From: Thermoplasmatales archaeon
GTDB lineage: Archaea > Thermoplasmatota > E2 > UBA202 > DSCA01
Direction of reading: 5' to 3'
NCBI GenBank assembly: GCA_011049295.1
Contig: DSCA01000028.1
Span: 1 to 8,359, forward strand
Length of the DNA: 8,359 nucleotides
The translations under genes and the position numbers were made by a program. Of the stretch, positions 7,570-8,359 are shown in pieces; within the stretch, counting starts at the first letter, position 1, and the number at the start of each line of letters is the position of its first letter. The notes under the pieces are model-generated. The model did no database searches and was not told the DNA's origin. It was given only the letters and a program-made list of their open reading frames with translations.

Positions 7570-7572
7570 CTA
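7570..7572 (-). other. In-frame TAG (amber) codon splitting the Asp-box protein
   Basis: On the minus strand the codons read ATT GAG TGG TAG TGG GGC ATC ATG, in phase with the frames on both sides. TAG differs by one base from TGG (Trp), CAG (Gln) and TAC/TAT (Tyr), any of which would restore a continuous protein. The gene's own terminal stop, the M50 gene and the giant surface-protein gene also end in TAG, so TAG clearly serves as a stop elsewhere in this window. A nonsense mutation or base error is therefore simpler than recoding. Confidence 0.7.
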
Positions 7573-8205
7573 CCACTCAATCGGCAGGCCGTCGTAGCCG
7601 GCGATGTCGGGAATCAGCCGGTCCCGGTAGGGGTAGCTGCCGGCCCATTCGATGTAGGGCATGCTGTAGGTCTGGGGGTCGGTGATGTCCTCGGCCAGAA
7701 ATATGTACTGGTTGGCCCCGTCGCCGTTTATGGGGTCCTGGAATGTGCCGCAGAATTTTCGGGCGGCGCCCCGCCAGTCCACGGCAGGGTTCAGCTCTCC
7801 GCCCTCGATGTCATAGGCAACGCCGGCACTCCAGGTCTGCCCGCCGTCGGTGGAATAGCGCCAGGGGATGTCGGAGGTAAAAAAGTCCTGCTGGAAGGTG
7901 TAGGCCAGCAGCAGGGTTCCGTCGGAGCCAGCTATGGCTGGACCGAACTCGTCCTCCACGTTGTCCGTCAACTGGTCACCGGCCGGCAATGCCCGGAGCA
8001 ACGTGGCCGGCGTAGGCGATTTCTCCAGGGACTCCACGGCCATGATGGTGGGCACCGTCCTGACCTGCACCGAGCTGTCAAAAGCGGGTGGCCCGGTGGG
8101 GTCACTTTCGTTTTTCACGGGGGCCAGGAAGCCGTTAACCGGTAAAACCAGTAGCGCAGCTACCACTATCGCCCCTATTCCTATTGTGGTCCTCTTTATG
8201 GTCAT
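7570..8205 (-). CDS. N-terminal part of secreted Asp-box (BNR/sialidase-like) protein, ends at in-frame TAG
   Basis: 211 codons from ATG (8205-8203) to TAG (7572-7570). The start is well supported: GGAGG (8217-8213) lies seven bases upstream, and the ATG opens a classic signal peptide (MTIKR, hydrophobic core 8-22, possible cleavage near GFLA, residue 28). The mature part has an Asp-box STDGGQTW (118-125) inside a strand pattern DGTLLLAYTF...WRYSTDGGQTWS, as in sialidase-like beta-propellers. The end at PIEW is abrupt, in mid-propeller, and the same frame continues through the TAG into the 6562-7560 half with two further Asp boxes. The intact protein would be about 547 residues, extracellular and beta-rich. 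If the TAG really terminates translation, this half alone would probably not fold as a complete propeller. The gene stands alone, convergent with the metalloprotease. Confidence 0.78.
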   Translation of the reverse strand: MTIKRTTIGIGAIVVAALLVLPVNGFLAPVKNESDPTGPPAFDSSVQVRTVPTIMAVESLEKSPTPATLLRALPAGDQLTDNVEDEFGPAIAGSDGTLLLAYTFQQDFFTSDIPWRYSTDGGQTWSAGVAYDIEGGELNPAVDWRGAARKFCGTFQDPINGDGANQYIFLAEDITDPQTYSMPYIEWAGSYPYRDRLIPDIAGYDGLPIEW

Positions 8206-8290
8206 TGTTTTGCCTCCAACGATAAACCTTTAAACGTATTTAATTTGACTTTGTCACATTAGAGAATTTTCTCTCATATTTTTTGTTTCA
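8206..8290 (-). promoter_or_regulatory. Promoter, inverted repeat and ribosome binding site of the Asp-box protein gene
   Basis: This AT-rich leader contains, on the minus strand, an AAAAAATATG TATA-like box (8286-8277), an inverted repeat AGAGAA-TT-TTCTCT (8261-8274) and GGAGG (8217-8213), seven bases before the ATG. A start about 25 bases after the TATA-like box would fall near 8253 and leave a leader of about 47 bases that includes the Shine-Dalgarno. A second AT box, ATTAAATACG (8244-8235), would start transcription inside the Shine-Dalgarno, so it is less likely. The inverted repeat between box and start is well placed for a repressor; that role is inference. Confidence 0.5.
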
Positions 8291-8359
8291 ACCACCGATT
8301 ACTGTAGCGGGAAGTGGCGTCAGGCAATTCAAAATCAACACACCCTGTCCTTCATCACG
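8291..8359. other. Window-edge sequence with no supported gene
   Basis: These 69 bases show mixed composition and no Shine-Dalgarno, tRNA or convincing coding frame. On the minus strand a frame entering from the window edge stops at TGA (8337-8335) after seven codons. It could be the tail of an upstream gene, but it is too short to support. Confidence 0.3.

Noticed and set aside
7333..8145. A 270-codon plus-strand frame antisense to the Asp-box gene
   Set aside because: The minus strand has a signal peptide, a Shine-Dalgarno and Asp boxes in the same DNA.
8335..8359. Possible 3' end of another minus-strand gene entering from the window edge
   Set aside because: Only seven codons before TGA; no way to tell it from chance.

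Overview
The window looks archaeal, most likely from a member of the Thermoplasmatota (Thermoplasmata-type lineage); this is an inference. The coding DNA is GC-rich and the promoter stretches are AT-rich with TATA-like boxes. Starts look leaderless or nearly so, one gene has a clear GGAGG Shine-Dalgarno, and there is an oligo-T terminator. The protein set is typical of archaeal surface proteomes: CARDB repeats, a DUF2341-like module, TSP3-like Asp-rich calcium loops, many N-glycosylation sequons, and a C-terminal beta-module ending in a GLVLGPLVLGLT-type tail that I associate with Thermoplasmata secreted proteins from memory. No tRNA, rRNA, CRISPR array, insertion sequence or phage gene is visible.

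Layout: (1) 1-684, plus strand, is the 3' part of a membrane-embedded site-2-protease (M50) homologue with a PDZ domain and the NVLPAIPLDGG motif. (2) 712-4737, minus strand, is a very large secreted, C-terminally anchored multidomain surface protein, convergent with gene 1. (3) 4738-4971 is a divergent intergenic region with promoters for both flanking genes. (4) 4972-6469, plus strand, is a secreted or anchored zinc metalloprotease with TSP3-like calcium loops, an HELGH site and a Met-turn. Its reading frame is broken by one base near the 3' end, at a T5 run (6419-6423). (5) 6562-8205, minus strand, is a secreted Asp-box (BNR/sialidase-like) beta-propeller protein cut into two in-phase halves by a TAG codon at 7570-7572. 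(6) 8206-8359 is its promoter and leader, with an AGAGAA/TTCTCT inverted repeat.

All four genes act at or outside the membrane: one intramembrane protease, one extracellular protease and two large beta-rich surface proteins. They do not form one operon (orientations + - + -), so a shared process is only suggested by proximity. The most notable observations are the two reading-frame lesions about 1.15 kb apart in neighbouring convergent genes, and the protease's unusual zinc-site spacing. The lesions could be assembly errors, real decay or, for the TAG, recoding; several other genes here end in TAG, which argues against wholesale UAG reassignment. I do not see convincing evidence for a wholly new system.
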